The notes under the pieces were generated by a model that had not been told where the DNA came from, did not search any database, and worked only from the letters and a program-made list of their open reading frames with translations. From the NCBI RefSeq assembly GCF_014138285.1, contig NZ_JACGXN010000008.1, positions 1 to 64,000 of the forward strand: a DNA stretch of 64,000 bases, in the 5' to 3' direction. Position 1 is the stretch's first letter. The number at the start of each line of letters is the position of its first letter. This stretch comes from Phyllobacterium myrsinacearum. GTDB lineage: Bacteria > Pseudomonadota > Alphaproteobacteria > Rhizobiales > Rhizobiaceae. A program made the translations under genes and the position numbers. This document shows positions 25,948 to 34,835 of this stretch, in pieces.

Positions 25948-27213
25948 GGCTTCGCTGGAGACCAGTGCGCCCGGTTCCAGCGGTTCGTGCGCGGGATTAG
26001 CCGGTTTTTCCACCCTGAGGACAAAGACGGCGACTGCAATCACCACGAAAATTCCGCCGAGCACATAGGGCGCGCCGCCGAAGGTGACTGATGCGGCAGG
26101 CGCGGTGAACATCGCAAAAATCTGCGTGAAGATCAGCGGGCCGATGACATTGGTGATGCTGAAAAGACTGGTCATCGCGCCCTGCAATTCGCCCTGTTCT
26201 GAGGGCGGAACCTTGGCGGCGGCAATGCTGCGCATGGCCGGATCGGCCACGCTCTCCAGACAGGTCGCGACAATGACCGCATAGACCATCCAGCCCTGCC
26301 ACGCGGCGGCATAGCCAAAGAAACCCAGCGCCGTGAAAACCAGCCCGATCACCGCCGTCCGCCACTCCCCGAACCGGGCAACGACCCGCGGCAGGATGAA
26401 AATCATGACGAGCGCGCCGCCCATGCCGAAAACACCGAGCGACAGGCCGATATCCCGCTGGTTCCAGTCATAGCGATAGGCGCTGACGAACGACCACACC
26501 GATGGATAAGCCATATGCCCGAGTGTCAGCATGAAGAAGACAAGGCCGATCCAGAGAATGCCCTTGTGGCCGCGCATCTGCTTCAGGGCGCCCAGAGGAT
26601 TCGCGCGCTTCCAGTCAAATGCCCTGCGGTTCCTGATCTCCAGCGTTTCCGGCAGCAAAAAATAGGCGACGACAAAATTCAGAAACGCGATCAATGCTGC
26701 GCCGAAGAACGGTACACGCGGGCCAAGCTCGCCCAGCAGTCCCCCGATGATCGGTCCGAGGATAAAGCCCACGCCGAACGCAATCCCGAGAAGGCCAAAA
26801 TTCTTGGCACGGTTCTCGTCCGTGCTGACATCGGCAATATAGGCTGACGCCGTGGAAAAGCTCGCCCCACTGATGCCAGCCAGCACACGGCCGACGAACA
26901 GCATGCCAAAACTTGTTGCCAGCGCGCAGATGAGATTGTCGATCGCGAAGGTGAACACCGAGGCTAGCAGCACAGGGCGACGGCCAAACCGGTCGCTCAG
27001 ATTGCCGATCAGCGGCGCAAAGACGAACTGCATGGCGGCATAGACAAACAGCAGCCACCCACCGTCTATCGCCGCGTGACTGACATCCGATCCCGTCAGC
27101 TGTTCGAGATAAGCGGGCATGACAGGCACGATGATCGCAATACCGATGACATCAAGAAGAAGCATGACAAAGACAAGGGTCAGCCCACGCTTGGCAAGTA
27201 CGGGATCAATCAT
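25942..27213 (-). CDS. MFS efflux transporter, TetA/TCR-like
   Basis: This 423-residue drug:H+ antiporter-like protein has twelve predicted membrane helices. The loop 2-3 motif A is GNLSDRFGRRPVLLAS near residue 73. The TetA-like motif GRVLAGISGASFSTASAYIAD lies near 110, and FGVGFILGPIIGGLLGELG near 145. It resembles class A/B tetracycline pumps and their uncharacterised relatives, so export of a drug-like compound is likely, but tetracycline specificity cannot be claimed. AGGTG is eight bases before ATG 27213. No adjacent TetR is divergent to it; the TetR at 25393 is convergent. Confidence 0.87.
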   Translation of the reverse strand: MIDPVLAKRGLTLVFVMLLLDVIGIAIIVPVMPAYLEQLTGSDVSHAAIDGGWLLFVYAAMQFVFAPLIGNLSDRFGRRPVLLASVFTFAIDNLICALATSFGMLFVGRVLAGISGASFSTASAYIADVSTDENRAKNFGLLGIAFGVGFILGPIIGGLLGELGPRVPFFGAALIAFLNFVVAYFLLPETLEIRNRRAFDWKRANPLGALKQMRGHKGILWIGLVFFMLTLGHMAYPSVWSFVSAYRYDWNQRDIGLSLGVFGMGGALVMIFILPRVVARFGEWRTAVIGLVFTALGFFGYAAAWQGWMVYAVIVATCLESVADPAMRSIAAAKVPPSEQGELQGAMTSLFSITNVIGPLIFTQIFAMFTAPAASVTFGGAPYVLGGIFVVIAVAVFVLRVEKPANPAHEPLEPGALVSSEAS

Positions 27214-27412
27214 CGGACACGCACCTTTGGCCTTCCGGAACAAAATTGATCCGGGAAATGCTCATAGTCGAATTCTGCAAGCGAACAATACGTGAACATA
27301 ATCAGAAAACCGGGGGAAATGCATCAGAATATCGGGCGAGAGCCAAGACATACTGACATATACTGCCAAAGAGAGGTCGCAACCGAACATGGCTTATTGA
27401 ATACATTTCACT

Positions 27413-27592
27413 TTTGTACGTTCACCCCCCTCTGCCCTGTCGGGCATCTCCCCCGCAAGGGGGGAGAACAGCCTTCACTCCCGTTTCAGCTCACCTTCAA
27501 GGGTGAAAGTTGAGCACGGTCATAGATGGCGATGTGATCTCCCCCCTTGCGGGGGAGATGCCCGACAGGGCAGAGGGGGGTGAAAGTACAAA
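27413..27592. repeat. Long palindromic intergenic repeat, copy 2
   Basis: The same 48-bp arms as copy 1 occupy 27421-27468 and 27537-27584. Here symmetry extends further out to TTTGTAC (27413-27419) and GTACAAA (27586-27592). The right end is two bases from the stop of the Lrp gene, which it probably terminates. The core differs from copies 1 and 3 and has its own dyad (ACCTTCA-AGG-TGAAAGT region). Confidence 0.9.
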
Positions 27593-27594
27593 CA

Positions 27595-28059
27595 CTACTT
27601 CGCATAATGCGTTGGCAGGGCGGTAGTCGCTTTCAGCGTCTCCATTGAAACCGAGGCGGATATGTCAAAAAACTCGACCTTTTCCACCAGCGCTTTGTAG
27701 ATGCCGTCATAGGCTTCGACGCGGGGTAAAACGAGCTTCAGGATATAGTCGATGGTGCCGGTCATCCGGTGCACCTCGACGATTTCAGGGATATCGATAA
27801 TGGCTGCGCGAAACTGTTCCAGCCAATCGGCGGAATGGCGCGCAGTGCGGACAATGACGAACATCGTCGTTGGCAAGCCCATCGCCGGCCGGTCGAGAAG
27901 AACAACCCGCCGGGCAATATACCCCTCTTCCTCCAGACGCTGGATACGCCGGGAACAGGCCGAGATGGATAAACTGACCCGGTCGGCGAGATCCGACACG
28001 GCTGTCGACGAATCTTCTTGCAGCAAATCCAGGATTTTACGGTCACGATCATCGAGCAT
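27595..28059 (-). CDS. Lrp/AsnC family regulator, divergent from racemase
   Basis: This 154-residue regulator has an N-terminal winged helix (LDDRDRKILDLLQEDSSTAV, then SDLADRVSLSISACSRRIQR) and a C-terminal RAM/AsnC ligand-binding domain (MTGTIDYILKLVLPRVEAYD). Start 28059 gives the normal family length; ATG 28107 adds an unlikely N-terminus. It is divergent from an aspartate/glutamate racemase-like gene, so the most direct inference is amino-acid-responsive control of that gene. The 146-bp intergenic region has several AT-rich half-sites but no clean dyad. Confidence 0.9.
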   Translation of the reverse strand: MLDDRDRKILDLLQEDSSTAVSDLADRVSLSISACSRRIQRLEEEGYIARRVVLLDRPAMGLPTTMFVIVRTARHSADWLEQFRAAIIDIPEIVEVHRMTGTIDYILKLVLPRVEAYDGIYKALVEKVEFFDISASVSMETLKATTALPTHYAK

Positions 28060-28205
28060 ATCAATTCCCACGCAATATTTCGGCGTTGTGTCATAATCAT
28101 ACGCCATTTTTTTGCGTACAGGCAGATTTAATTCACAAACTTTGCGAACCTTTCGCGCGCAATTCAAACTATTATTCCCGCAATCACATCAATGGGAGAA
28201 TAAAA

Positions 28206-28928
28206 ATGCGCACGATTGGGCTGATTGGCGGAATGAGCTGGGAAAGCACTGCCGTTTATTACCGGCAGATCAACGAAGCCGTCCGTGCCCGCTTGGGTGG
28301 CCTCGCCTCCGCCAAGGTCGCAATGCAGTCACTGGATTTCTCCGAAGTCGTCGCCCTGCAGAAAAGCAACCGCTGGGAAGATGCTGCTGCGCTGTTGTCT
28401 GACGCAGCCAAGCGCCTTGAATCAGCCGGTGCCGACTGTGTTCTCATCTGCACCAACACCATGCACCTTGTGGCTGACGACGTTGCCAAGTCGGTCACCA
28501 TTCCACTGATCGACATCCGCCAGGAGACCGGCCGCGTCCTCACCGCAGCCGGCATGAAGCGCCCTCTGCTGCTGGCGACACGCTACTCCATGGAACACGG
28601 CTTCTACGCCGATTACATGCGCGATGAATTCGGCATCGAGGTGATCGTTCCCAACGAAATCGACCGTGCCAAGGTGCATTCGGTAATCTTTGACGAACTC
28701 TGCTGCGGCATTGTCAAAGAAGATTCCCGCCAGGCGCTGGAAAAGATCATCGTGCGCGGCAAGGAAGCCGGTGCCGATTGCGTCATTCTCGGCTGCACGG
28801 AAATCTGCCTTTCGATCACGGATAACAATGTCGCGCTTCCGGTGTTTGATTCAACCACGATCCACTCCGATGCCGCCGTATCAATGGCACTTGGACGGGA
28901 TTTTATGGATCGGCAGACCGCCATTTAA
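28206..28928 (+). CDS. Aspartate/glutamate racemase family protein
   Basis: This 240-residue cofactor-independent racemase would interconvert L- and D-aspartate or a related amino acid using two cysteines. Both catalytic cysteines are in place: Cys82 in DCVLICTNTMHLVAD and Cys197 in VILGCTEICL. The N-terminus IGLIGGMSWESTAVYYRQIN is the typical RacD/YgeA start. GGGAG precedes ATG 28206; the frame to 28086 lacks a start signal. Regulation by the divergent Lrp-type protein is likely. Confidence 0.92.
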   Translation: MRTIGLIGGMSWESTAVYYRQINEAVRARLGGLASAKVAMQSLDFSEVVALQKSNRWEDAAALLSDAAKRLESAGADCVLICTNTMHLVADDVAKSVTIPLIDIRQETGRVLTAAGMKRPLLLATRYSMEHGFYADYMRDEFGIEVIVPNEIDRAKVHSVIFDELCCGIVKEDSRQALEKIIVRGKEAGADCVILGCTEICLSITDNNVALPVFDSTTIHSDAAVSMALGRDFMDRQTAI

Positions 28929-28952
28929 CGGCGGCTGATGTTGAGATTGCAT

Positions 28953-28981
28953 GTGCGTGGTGAGCTTAGCTAACCACGCAC
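28953..28981. terminator. Hairpin between racemase and ypfJ
   Basis: GTGCGTGGT and ACCACGCAC form a perfect 9-bp stem around an 11-base loop, between two convergent genes. The tail AATTTAT is only weakly T-rich, so it may be a modest terminator. Confidence 0.5.
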
Positions 28982-29006
28982 AATTTATCGTGCAGCGCGC
29001 GTCTTA

Positions 29007-29951
29007 TCAGATGGCGCCGCTGAACGTATCGCAGCTGTCGAGCTTGCCGCTGTCAAAACCGCGCTTGAACCATGAACTGCGCTGGGCCGAGGTGCCGTGG
29101 TTGAAGCTTTCCGGAACCACATAACCCTGCATCTTGCGCTGCAAGGTGTCGTCGCCGATCTGCTTGGCAGCATTCAAGGCTTCTTCCAGATCACCAGCCT
29201 CCAGAATACCCTTCTGCTGGGTGAAATGTCCCCAGATACCGGCAAAACAGTCCGCCTGCAGCTCGACCCGTACAGACATGGCATTGGCATCGGCTTCGCT
29301 CATGTTCTGGCGCATCTGGTTGAACTTCGGCAGGACGCCGATCAGGTTCTGCACGTGGTGGCCCACTTCATGCGCCAGCACATAGGCCTGGGCGAAATCA
29401 CCTGAAGCTCCAAACTTTTTATCCAACTCGTCATAGAAGCTCAGATCGATGTAGAGCTTCCTGTCGCCCGGGCAATAGAATGGTCCGGAAGCCGCACTGG
29501 CAAAACCGCAGGCAGAACGCACCTGCCCGTTAAACAGAACCATTGTGGGCGGCGGATATTGTTTGCCTTCAGACTGGAAAATGCCGCTCCAGACGTCCTC
29601 AGTCTCCGCCAGAACAGTCTTGACGAACTGGGTCATCTGGTCGTTGGACTGGGCCGTCGGACGGGAAGCCGGCGACTGTGGCTGGCTTTGGCCCGTCGAC
29701 GATTGATCCATCATGCCGCCATCCACGAGAATCTGCATCGGATCAATATTGGTGCAGAACTTCAGAAACAGGAAAATGGCTGCAAGAATGAGGATGCCCG
29801 ATATGCCGCCGCCGCGAACGGATTGCATGCCGCCGCCGCTGGGAAAACGAAAACCGCCGCCATTGCCCATACCGCCGGGAATGCCGCCATCGTCACCTTC
29901 GGTGCGGCGGTCTTCAACGTTGTCACTTTGTCTACCGCCTTGCCAGCGCAT
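29007..29951 (-). CDS. Neutral zinc metallopeptidase, YpfJ family
   Basis: This 314-residue membrane-anchored protein has a Gly-rich cytoplasmic N-terminus, one transmembrane helix (residues about 48-66, GGISGILILAAIFLFLKF) and a zincin-like domain. The zinc site is HEVGHH (His194, Glu195, His198) with a downstream acidic motif ELQADCFAGIWGHF. Family members are assumed to be peptidases, but substrates are not established. A strong ribosome site (GGAGGTG) supports the start. It is divergent from carB over a 369-bp region. Confidence 0.92.
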   Translation of the reverse strand: MRWQGGRQSDNVEDRRTEGDDGGIPGGMGNGGGFRFPSGGGMQSVRGGGISGILILAAIFLFLKFCTNIDPMQILVDGGMMDQSSTGQSQPQSPASRPTAQSNDQMTQFVKTVLAETEDVWSGIFQSEGKQYPPPTMVLFNGQVRSACGFASAASGPFYCPGDRKLYIDLSFYDELDKKFGASGDFAQAYVLAHEVGHHVQNLIGVLPKFNQMRQNMSEADANAMSVRVELQADCFAGIWGHFTQQKGILEAGDLEEALNAAKQIGDDTLQRKMQGYVVPESFNHGTSAQRSSWFKRGFDSGKLDSCDTFSGAI

Positions 29952-30264
29952 TACCCACCTCCAAATGAACCATCAGCCAAGCCGATGATATGCTGCACTT
30001 CAACAGTATAGTCCCTTATTTGTTCCATGCACGATGCTATTTTCAACTGGTGGCTGCAATGGATTCACGATCAATTTTCATGACTGAATAATGCAGAGTC
30101 ATCCGGTTGTTTCAGATCAGGATAAGCACAAAGAGTTGCCTCATTCCTTGTCCACACCAAACTGCGGCGAAAAAGCATGGATTTGCGCGTTTTTGGGGTT
30201 ACGCAATGCGATCGCTTTGCCTATAAGGCAGCCTTAGCCTCGCATTTTGAATTCAAGTACCTGC

Positions 30265-30291
30265 CCGTACGGTAAAACCGTGCGGTTTTTT
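30265..30291 (+). terminator. Terminator-shaped hairpin in the carB leader (possible attenuator)
   Basis: CCGTACGGT pairs with ACCGTGCGG (one G-T wobble) around AAA, followed by six T residues. It ends 29 bp before the carB start and 20 bp before its ribosome site (AAGGA). A -10-like CTATAA at 30221-30226 would place the transcript start near 30233, so the hairpin would be inside the leader. The rest of the 29952-30264 gap shows no gene. Confidence 0.65.
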
Positions 30292-30320
30292 GTGCAGACC
30301 GCTATGACAAGGAACCGAAC

Positions 30321-33300
30321 ATGCCAAAACGCACCGACATCAAATCTATTCTGATCATCGGCGCAGGACCGATCATCATCGGTCAGGCATGTGAATTCGA
30401 TTACTCCGGCACACAGGCCTGCAAGGCTTTGAAGGAGGAAGGCTACCGCGTCATCCTCGTCAATTCCAACCCGGCCACGATCATGACCGACCCGGAACTG
30501 GCCGATGCCACCTATATCGAGCCGATCACCCCGGAAGTTGTTGCCAAGATCATCGCCAAGGAGCGCCCTGACGCCCTGCTGCCAACCATGGGTGGCCAGA
30601 CTGCGCTGAATACCGCCTTGTCGCTGCGCCGCATGGGTGTTCTCGAACGCTACAATGTCGAAATGATCGGTGCCAACGCCGAAGCCATCGACAAGGCCGA
30701 GGACCGCGCGCTTTTCCGCGAAGCCATGGCCAAGATCGGTCTGGAAACACCCAAGTCCATGCTGGCCAACGCGACCGAGGTGAAGGATCTCGACCGCCGG
30801 CTGCACAAGGAACAGCGCGAAGTTGTCAAAGCCAAATATTCGGGCGATGAACTGGATGCAGCACTCGACAAGCTGGAAACCGAATGGCAGCTCGGCGAAG
30901 GGGACCGCAAGCAGCGCTATGTTTCTCACGCACTCGGCATGGCCGGCGCGGCATTGGATCATGTCGGCCTGCCCGCCATTATCCGCCCGTCCTTCACCAT
31001 GGGCGGCACCGGCGGCGGCATTGCCTACAACCGCACCGAATTCTACGAGATCATCGGCAGCGGTCTCGACGCGTCACCGACCACCGAAGTGCTGATCGAA
31101 GAATCGGTTCTCGGCTGGAAGGAATATGAGATGGAAGTCGTTCGCGACAAGGCGGACAACTGCATCATCATCTGCTCCATCGAAAACATCGACCCGATGG
31201 GTGTCCATACCGGCGACTCGATCACCGTGGCGCCTGCCTTGACCCTGACGGACAAGGAATACCAGATCATGCGCAACGCCTCGATTGCGGTGCTGCGCGA
31301 GATCGGCGTCGAGACCGGCGGTTCGAACGTGCAGTTCGCCGTCAATCCGGAAAATGGCCGTCTGATCGTCATCGAAATGAACCCGCGCGTGTCGCGCTCG
31401 TCGGCGCTGGCTTCCAAGGCGACTGGTTTTCCCATCGCCAAGATCGCCGCCAAGCTTGCCGTCGGCTACACGCTGGACGAACTCGAAAACGACATCACCG
31501 GCGGCGCGACCCCGGCTTCGTTCGAGCCATCCATCGATTACGTCGTCACCAAGATCCCGCGTTTTGCCTTCGAGAAATTCCCCGGCGCCGAACCAACCCT
31601 GACCACGGCGATGAAATCCGTCGGCGAGGTCATGGCCATCGGCCGTACATTCAAGGAATCGCTGCAGAAAGCCCTGCGTGGCCTTGAAACCGGCCTCACC
31701 GGTCTTGATGAAATCGCCATTCCCGGCCTTGGCGAAGGCAGCGACAACAATGCCATCCGCGCCGCCATCGGCACGCCGACACCGGACCGCCTGCGCATGG
31801 TGGCACAAGCCCTGCGCCTTGGCCTTTCCGTAGAGGAAGTCCACGAAGGCTGCAAAATCGATCCATGGTTCCTCGAACAGATGGCGGAAATCATCGCCAC
31901 CGAAGAACGCGTACGCGAACACGGTCTGCCCCAGGACGCACAGAACCTGCGTATGCTGAAGGGTATGGGCTTCTCCGATGCCCGCCTTGCCAGCCTGGCC
32001 AAGATCGAGCCCAACGACGTATTCAAACTGCGCAAGAAGCTGGACGTGCACCCGGTCTTCAAGCGCATCGATACCTGCGCGGCCGAATTCGCGTCGCCGA
32101 CCGCCTACATGTATTCGACCTATGAAGTGCCGTTCGCCGGTGCCCTCGCTTCGGAAGCGCAGGTTTCGGACCGTAAGAAGGTCGTCATTCTTGGCGGCGG
32201 TCCCAACCGTATCGGTCAGGGTATCGAGTTCGATTATTGCTGCTGCCATGCGGCCTTTGCCCTGCGTGATGCTGGCTATGAAGCCATCATGATCAACTGC
32301 AATCCGGAGACCGTTTCGACGGACTACGACACGTCGGATCGTCTGTATTTCGAACCGCTCACGGCTGAAGATGTACTGGAGATCCTGCGCGTCGAGCAGA
32401 CGGCCGGAACATTGCACGGCGTCATCGTCCAGTTTGGCGGCCAGACACCGTTGAAACTTGCAGAGGCGCTGGAAAAAGCCGGTATACCGATCCTCGGCAC
32501 CTCGCCGGATGCCATCGATCTGGCGGAAGATCGTGACCGCTTCCAGAAGCTGCTGATCAAGCTCGACCTGACCCAGCCGAAGAACGGCATCGCCTATTCG
32601 GTCGAACAGGCGCGTACCATTGCCGGTGAACTCGGGTTCCCCCTGGTTGTGCGCCCGTCCTACGTACTCGGCGGTCGCGCCATGCAGATCATCCATGATG
32701 AGCGCGCGCTTCAGAGCTACCTGCTCGACACGGTTCCTGAACTCGTGCCGGAAGATATCAAGCAGAAATATCCGAACGACAAGACGGGGCAAATCAACAC
32801 ATTGCTTGGCAAGAACCCGCTGCTGTTCGATCGCTACCTGAGTGAAGCCATCGAAGTCGATGTGGATTGCCTCTGCGACGGCAAGAACACCTGGGTTTCC
32901 GGCATCATGGAGCACATCGAGGAAGCCGGTATTCACTCCGGCGACAGCGCCTGCTCGCTGCCGGTTCATTCGCTTTCGGCTGACATCGTTGCCGAACTCG
33001 AGGCGGAAACCGCCGCGCTGGCAAAATCGCTCAACGTCGTTGGCCTGATGAACGTGCAATATGCCATCAAGGACGGCACGATCTATGTACTCGAAGTCAA
33101 CCCGCGCGCCTCGCGTACGGTGCCCTTCGTCGCCAAGACCATCGGCAAGCCGATTGCCAAGATCGCAGCCCGCATCATGGCGGGTGAAACGCTGGATGAA
33201 GCGCTGGCCAACTATGGCGGCAAACCATCCAGCACCGCTCGCAAGCACATCGCTGTCAAGGAAGCCGTCTTCCCGTTCGCCCGGTTCCCCGGCGTCGACA

Positions 33301-33803
33301 TCCTGCTTGGACCGGAAATGCGCTCGACCGGCGAAGTCATGGGCCTTGACTACGACTACGCGCTGGCTTTTGCCAAGGCGCAGCTCGGTGCCGGTGTCGA
33401 TCTTCCGCGTGACGGCACCCTGTTTGTCTCCGTGCGCGACGAGGACAAGCAGCGTATTCTTGCACCGGTCAAGCGGCTGGCGGACCTTGGTTTCAAGGTT
33501 CTGGCAACCGGCGGCACGGCGCGTTTCCTCGCGGAAAACGGCGTTGCCGCCCAGAAGATCAACAAGGTTCAGGAAGGCCGTCCACATGTCGAGGATGCCA
33601 TCCGCAACCGGCAGGTGCAGCTGGTGTTCAACACCACTGATAGCGCCAAGGCGATCTCGGACTCGAAGTCGCTGCGCCGGGCTACGCTGATGCAGAAGGT
33701 GCCTTACTACACGACCCTGTCGGGTGCCGATGCCGTGGCGGAAGCCATCGCAGCGCTGAAGGCAGGTTCGCTCGAAGTGCGTCCGCTGCAGGATTATTTC
33801 TAA
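30321..33803 (+). CDS. carB: Carbamoyl-phosphate synthase large subunit CarB
   Basis: This 1160-residue synthase makes carbamoyl phosphate from bicarbonate, ammonia and two ATP. It has two homologous ATP-grasp halves: the first starts [20 protein letters not shown], the second (about residue 620) [23 protein letters not shown]-grasp signatures include [16 protein letters not shown] and [14 protein letters not shown]. Metal-binding [20 protein letters not shown] and [20 protein letters not shown] are both complete. The C-terminal MGS-like domain (from about 1020) holds [15 protein letters not shown], the allosteric region. The protein is about 80 residues longer than E. coli CarB, with extra sequence in the first ATP-grasp half (about residues 155-205, [20 protein letters not shown]). 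A terminator-shaped hairpin precedes it and a strong terminator follows. Confidence 0.98.
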   Translation: MPKRTDIKSILIIGAGPIIIGQACEFDYSGTQACKALKEEGYRVILVNSNPATIMTDPELADATYIEPITPEVVAKIIAKERPDALLPTMGGQTALNTALSLRRMGVLERYNVEMIGANAEAIDKAEDRALFREAMAKIGLETPKSMLANATEVKDLDRRLHKEQREVVKAKYSGDELDAALDKLETEWQLGEGDRKQRYVSHALGMAGAALDHVGLPAIIRPSFTMGGTGGGIAYNRTEFYEIIGSGLDASPTTEVLIEESVLGWKEYEMEVVRDKADNCIIICSIENIDPMGVHTGDSITVAPALTLTDKEYQIMRNASIAVLREIGVETGGSNVQFAVNPENGRLIVIEMNPRVSRSSALASKATGFPIAKIAAKLAVGYTLDELENDITGGATPASFEPSIDYVVTKIPRFAFEKFPGAEPTLTTAMKSVGEVMAIGRTFKESLQKALRGLETGLTGLDEIAIPGLGEGSDNNAIRAAIGTPTPDRLRMVAQALRLGLSVEEVHEGCKIDPWFLEQMAEIIATEERVREHGLPQDAQNLRMLKGMGFSDARLASLAKIEPNDVFKLRKKLDVHPVFKRIDTCAAEFASPTAYMYSTYEVPFAGALASEAQVSDRKKVVILGGGPNRIGQGIEFDYCCCHAAFALRDAGYEAIMINCNPETVSTDYDTSDRLYFEPLTAEDVLEILRVEQTAGTLHGVIVQFGGQTPLKLAEALEKAGIPILGTSPDAIDLAEDRDRFQKLLIKLDLTQPKNGIAYSVEQARTIAGELGFPLVVRPSYVLGGRAMQIIHDERALQSYLLDTVPELVPEDIKQKYPNDKTGQINTLLGKNPLLFDRYLSEAIEVDVDCLCDGKNTWVSGIMEHIEEAGIHSGDSACSLPVHSLSADIVAELEAETAALAKSLNVVGLMNVQYAIKDGTIYVLEVNPRASRTVPFVAKTIGKPIAKIAARIMAGETLDEALANYGGKPSSTARKHIAVKEAVFPFARFPGVDILLGPEMRSTGEVMGLDYDYALAFAKAQLGAGVDLPRDGTLFVSVRDEDKQRILAPVKRLADLGFKVLATGGTARFLAENGVAAQKINKVQEGRPHVEDAIRNRQVQLVFNTTDSAKAISDSKSLRRATLMQKVPYYTTLSGADAVAEAIAALKAGSLEVRPLQDYF

Positions 33804-33809
33804 AAAAGG

Positions 33810-33843
33810 ATCCGGTCGCGACCTATGTCGCGACCGGATTTTC
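33810..33843 (+). terminator. Intrinsic terminator after carB
   Basis: A perfect 13-bp stem (ATCCGGTCGCGAC with GTCGCGACCGGAT) with loop CTAT and a TTTT tail begins seven bases after the carB stop. Confidence 0.92.
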
Positions 33844-33854
33844 CTTCGCGGGGT

Positions 33855-34232
33855 TCAGCTGGGCTTGGGTTCCTTTGTCGGATCGCCCTTTTCATGATTG
33901 AGCGCTACGCCAGCCTCAACAAGCTTGCGCACAACGGTCGACCTCAATTCACCCGGCCCCTGGAGTTTCAGCGAGGCCATCAGGAAACTGCCGCTCTCCT
34001 GCAGTTTCGGTTGAATTGATTTCATCTCTGCGCCGCGCCACAGGGCAAAGGCCACGTGCGTCTTGTGCGCTTTGAAGAGACATACAGGCCCGTTCGACTC
34101 ATAAACCGGATGACCCCATTTGAAGGTTTCCGTGATCCCGTCAACACTCAATATGTCCCGCCGCAGCGCAACCGCGGCCTCTGCCTGCCAGCCGCCAAGC
34201 TCCGCAATATAATCATCAACCGTCTTGGCCAT
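33855..34232 (-). CDS. DUF1801 (YdhG-like) protein
   Basis: This 125-residue protein belongs to the DUF1801/YdhG family, which has a frataxin-like or CyaY-like alpha/beta fold. Landmarks are VDDYIAELGGWQAEAAVALR, ETFKWGHPVYESNGPVCLFK and HVAFALWRGAEM. Members are small cytoplasmic proteins of unknown reaction, commonly next to ArsR-type regulators. It follows the ArsR gene at 34268 by 35 bp and is probably co-transcribed. Confidence 0.85.
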   Translation of the reverse strand: MAKTVDDYIAELGGWQAEAAVALRRDILSVDGITETFKWGHPVYESNGPVCLFKAHKTHVAFALWRGAEMKSIQPKLQESGSFLMASLKLQGPGELRSTVVRKLVEAGVALNHEKGDPTKEPKPS

Positions 34233-34267
34233 TCCCGCTCCCTTTTGTTGTGTGGAAAATTGATAGG

Positions 34268-34615
34268 TCAGCTGGGTGTCCCGCCGGGATCACCTTTCTG
34301 CAGAGCCTGCAGGTAGTCCTCCAGCCGATCAAGACTCTCGTCCCAGAAACGCCGGTAATGGTCGAGCCAGTCGGATACTTCGCGCAACGGTCCCGCTTCC
34401 AGACGGCAGGGCCGCCACTGGGCTTCACGACCGCGCGCTATCAATCCTGCCCGTTCGAGCACCTTCAGATGTTTGGAAACTGCCGGCATGCTCATGGCGA
34501 ATGGTTCGGCCAGTTCGGTGACGGATGTTTCGCCTTCGGCAAGACGCGCCAGAATAGCCCGCCGCGTTGGATCGGCAAGCGCAGATAGAATGCCGCTGAG
34601 ACGGTCAGGCGTCAT
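34268..34615 (-). CDS. ArsR family winged-helix regulator
   Basis: This 115-residue repressor has the ArsR winged helix (LSALADPTRRAILARLAEGE, then TSVTELAEPFAMSMPAVSKH and LKVLERAGLI). No ELCVCDL-type metal-binding cysteines are present, so it is not a classical metal sensor. The C-terminus (WLDHYRRFWDESLDRLEDYL) matches the branch normally paired with an SRPBCC/AHSA1 gene. Here the partner is DUF1801 and no SRPBCC gene lies between. A small dyad (34635-34646) sits 20 bp upstream of the start. Confidence 0.88.
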   Translation of the reverse strand: MTPDRLSGILSALADPTRRAILARLAEGETSVTELAEPFAMSMPAVSKHLKVLERAGLIARGREAQWRPCRLEAGPLREVSDWLDHYRRFWDESLDRLEDYLQALQKGDPGGTPS

Positions 34616-34634
34616 ATTTATTACATTACCTCAG

Positions 34635-34646
34635 GGTTAAATAACC
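34635..34646. promoter_or_regulatory. Short dyad upstream of arsR-type gene
   Basis: GGTTA-AA-TAACC lies 20-31 bp upstream of the ArsR start in an AT-rich promoter region. It is a plausible autoregulatory site, short enough to be chance. Confidence 0.35.
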
Positions 34647-34766
34647 AAATAGTTTAGTACTGCAAACCCTAGGGGATTGTCAAGATTCGCCTTCCCCATG
34701 CTAGCGGCATCAAAGACGGGAAACCAGACCCGTCGGGCGTTGGACAAAATGACCTTTGCTCGACGA

Positions 34767-34797
34767 TTGACCTCAACTTAAGTTGAGGTTTTATAAC
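34767..34797 (+). promoter_or_regulatory. SoxR-type promoter with 19-bp spacer and perfect soxbox-like palindrome
   Basis: TTGACC (-35, 34767-34772) and TATAAC (-10, 34792-34797) are separated by 19 bp, the overlong spacing used by MerR-family activators. Between them sits the perfect 18-bp palindrome CCTCAACTTAAGTTGAGG (34771-34788), which closely resembles the known soxbox CCTCAAGTTAACTTGAGG. It should start a transcript near 34804, about 32 bp before the NmrA-like gene. No soxR gene is in this window. Confidence 0.75.
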
Positions 34798-34835
34798 CCC
34801 CACTCCTAACGGAATCGATCTACCCAGGAGCAATC

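Noticed and set aside
27292-27513. 73-codon frame beside repeat copy 2
   Set aside because: Half of it is repeat-arm sequence, and it has no ribosome site or family resemblance.
31074-33587. 837-codon open frame antisense to carB
   Set aside because: carB is complete with all motifs; the antisense frame is a by-product of GC-rich codon use and has no recognisable domain.
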